A stretch of DNA of 40,371 bases from contig JAAYOI010000077.1 in the NCBI GenBank assembly GCA_012520435.1, positions 1 through 40,371 of the forward strand. Reading direction: 5' to 3'. Of this stretch, positions 40,290 through 40,371 are shown in pieces. Each line of letters opens with the position of its first letter. Position 1 is the first letter of the stretch. A model generated the notes under the pieces. It was not told where the DNA came from. It saw only the letters and a program-made list of their open reading frames with translations, and did not search any database. Source of the stretch: Mollicutes bacterium (GTDB lineage: Bacteria > Bacillota_I > Bacilli_A > RF39 > UBA660). A program made the position numbers and the translations under genes.

Positions 40290-40371
40290 CTATTTCATAT
40301 ATTGTTTCATTTCTTTTCTAATTTCTCTTTCCATATCTTTTTTCTTGATAGCTTCCCTTTTATCATAACTT
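40290..40371 (-). CDS. smpB: SsrA-binding protein SmpB, C-terminal end (cut by window edge)
   Basis: The last 26 residues of a minus-strand gene are visible: SYDKREAIKKKDMEREIRKEMKQYMK, stop TAG. This fits the conserved end of SmpB, whose DKRExxKxKxxxRE tail enters the ribosome mRNA channel. The position directly upstream of ssrA agrees with the usual smpB-ssrA order. The rest lies outside the window. Confidence 0.85.
   Translation of the reverse strand, partial: SYDKREAIKKKDMEREIRKEMKQYMK

Noticed and set aside
1-40371. CRISPR arrays, insertion sequences, tRNA or rRNA genes
   Set aside because: I found no regularly spaced repeats, transposase genes, or tRNA/rRNA signatures apart from the tRNA-like end of tmRNA.

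Overview
The window is about 40 kb of very AT-rich, tightly packed bacterial chromosome. It encodes endospore genes (YunB, SpoIVA, SpoVIF, a GerA-type germinant receptor), GpsB, RNase Y, RecU, DnaD and a type B RNase P RNA. Together these point to a low-GC, spore-forming member of the Bacilli/Firmicutes. The class III ribonucleotide reductase (NrdD/NrdG) suggests anaerobic life. TGA is used as stop (coaC, the prfB leader) and release factor 2 is present, so this is not a Mycoplasma-type genetic code. An uncultured gut Bacilli lineage with a reduced genome fits, but that placement is inference.

Layout. 1-5.0 kb (mostly minus): YitT-family protein (cut by the window edge), prfB with its programmed +1 frameshift, an unrecognised gene, then a four-gene operon yunB - DUF4015 hydrolase-like protein - yutD - MazG-like pyrophosphohydrolase. 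5.1-12 kb: CBS protein, orphan type IV pilin-like protein with an Ig-like domain, nrdD-nrdG, an extremely AT-rich gap, a NodB-fold protein that has lost its catalytic residues, an M29 aminopeptidase and a divergent Tyr/Pro-rich small protein that looks like spore coat. 12-17 kb (minus): gpsB - rnpB - ymfM/rodZ-like - pgsA - recA (with SOS box) - rny, close to the Bacillus order but without cinA. 17-24 kb: recU-ponA facing dnaD-nth, then an unknown anchored protein, cca, hup. 24-32 kb: spoIVA, a nucleotidyltransferase-like gene with a -1 slippery site, a gerA operon (A, C, small two-helix protein, B), spoVIF, der. 32-38 kb: engB, unknown genes, a ParB-like/HNH pair whose upstream edge abuts a truncated CAP-domain gene, a HEVMH metallopeptidase-like gene. 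38-40.4 kb: separate coaC and coaB genes, a LysR regulator, tmRNA and the end of smpB.

How it works together. Most of the window is housekeeping: translation termination and rescue (prfB, ssrA, smpB), ribosome GTPases (der, engB), RNA processing (rnpB, rny, cca), DNA repair and replication (recA, recU, nth, dnaD, hup), wall and lipid synthesis (PBP, gpsB, pgsA), dNTP and CoA synthesis. A second layer serves sporulation and germination. The clearest accessory region is the ParB-like/HNH module with the broken CAP gene (about 34-36 kb). Start codons were reassigned where a Shine-Dalgarno sequence (usually GGAGG or GGTGA) decided the matter; several differ from the ORF track.
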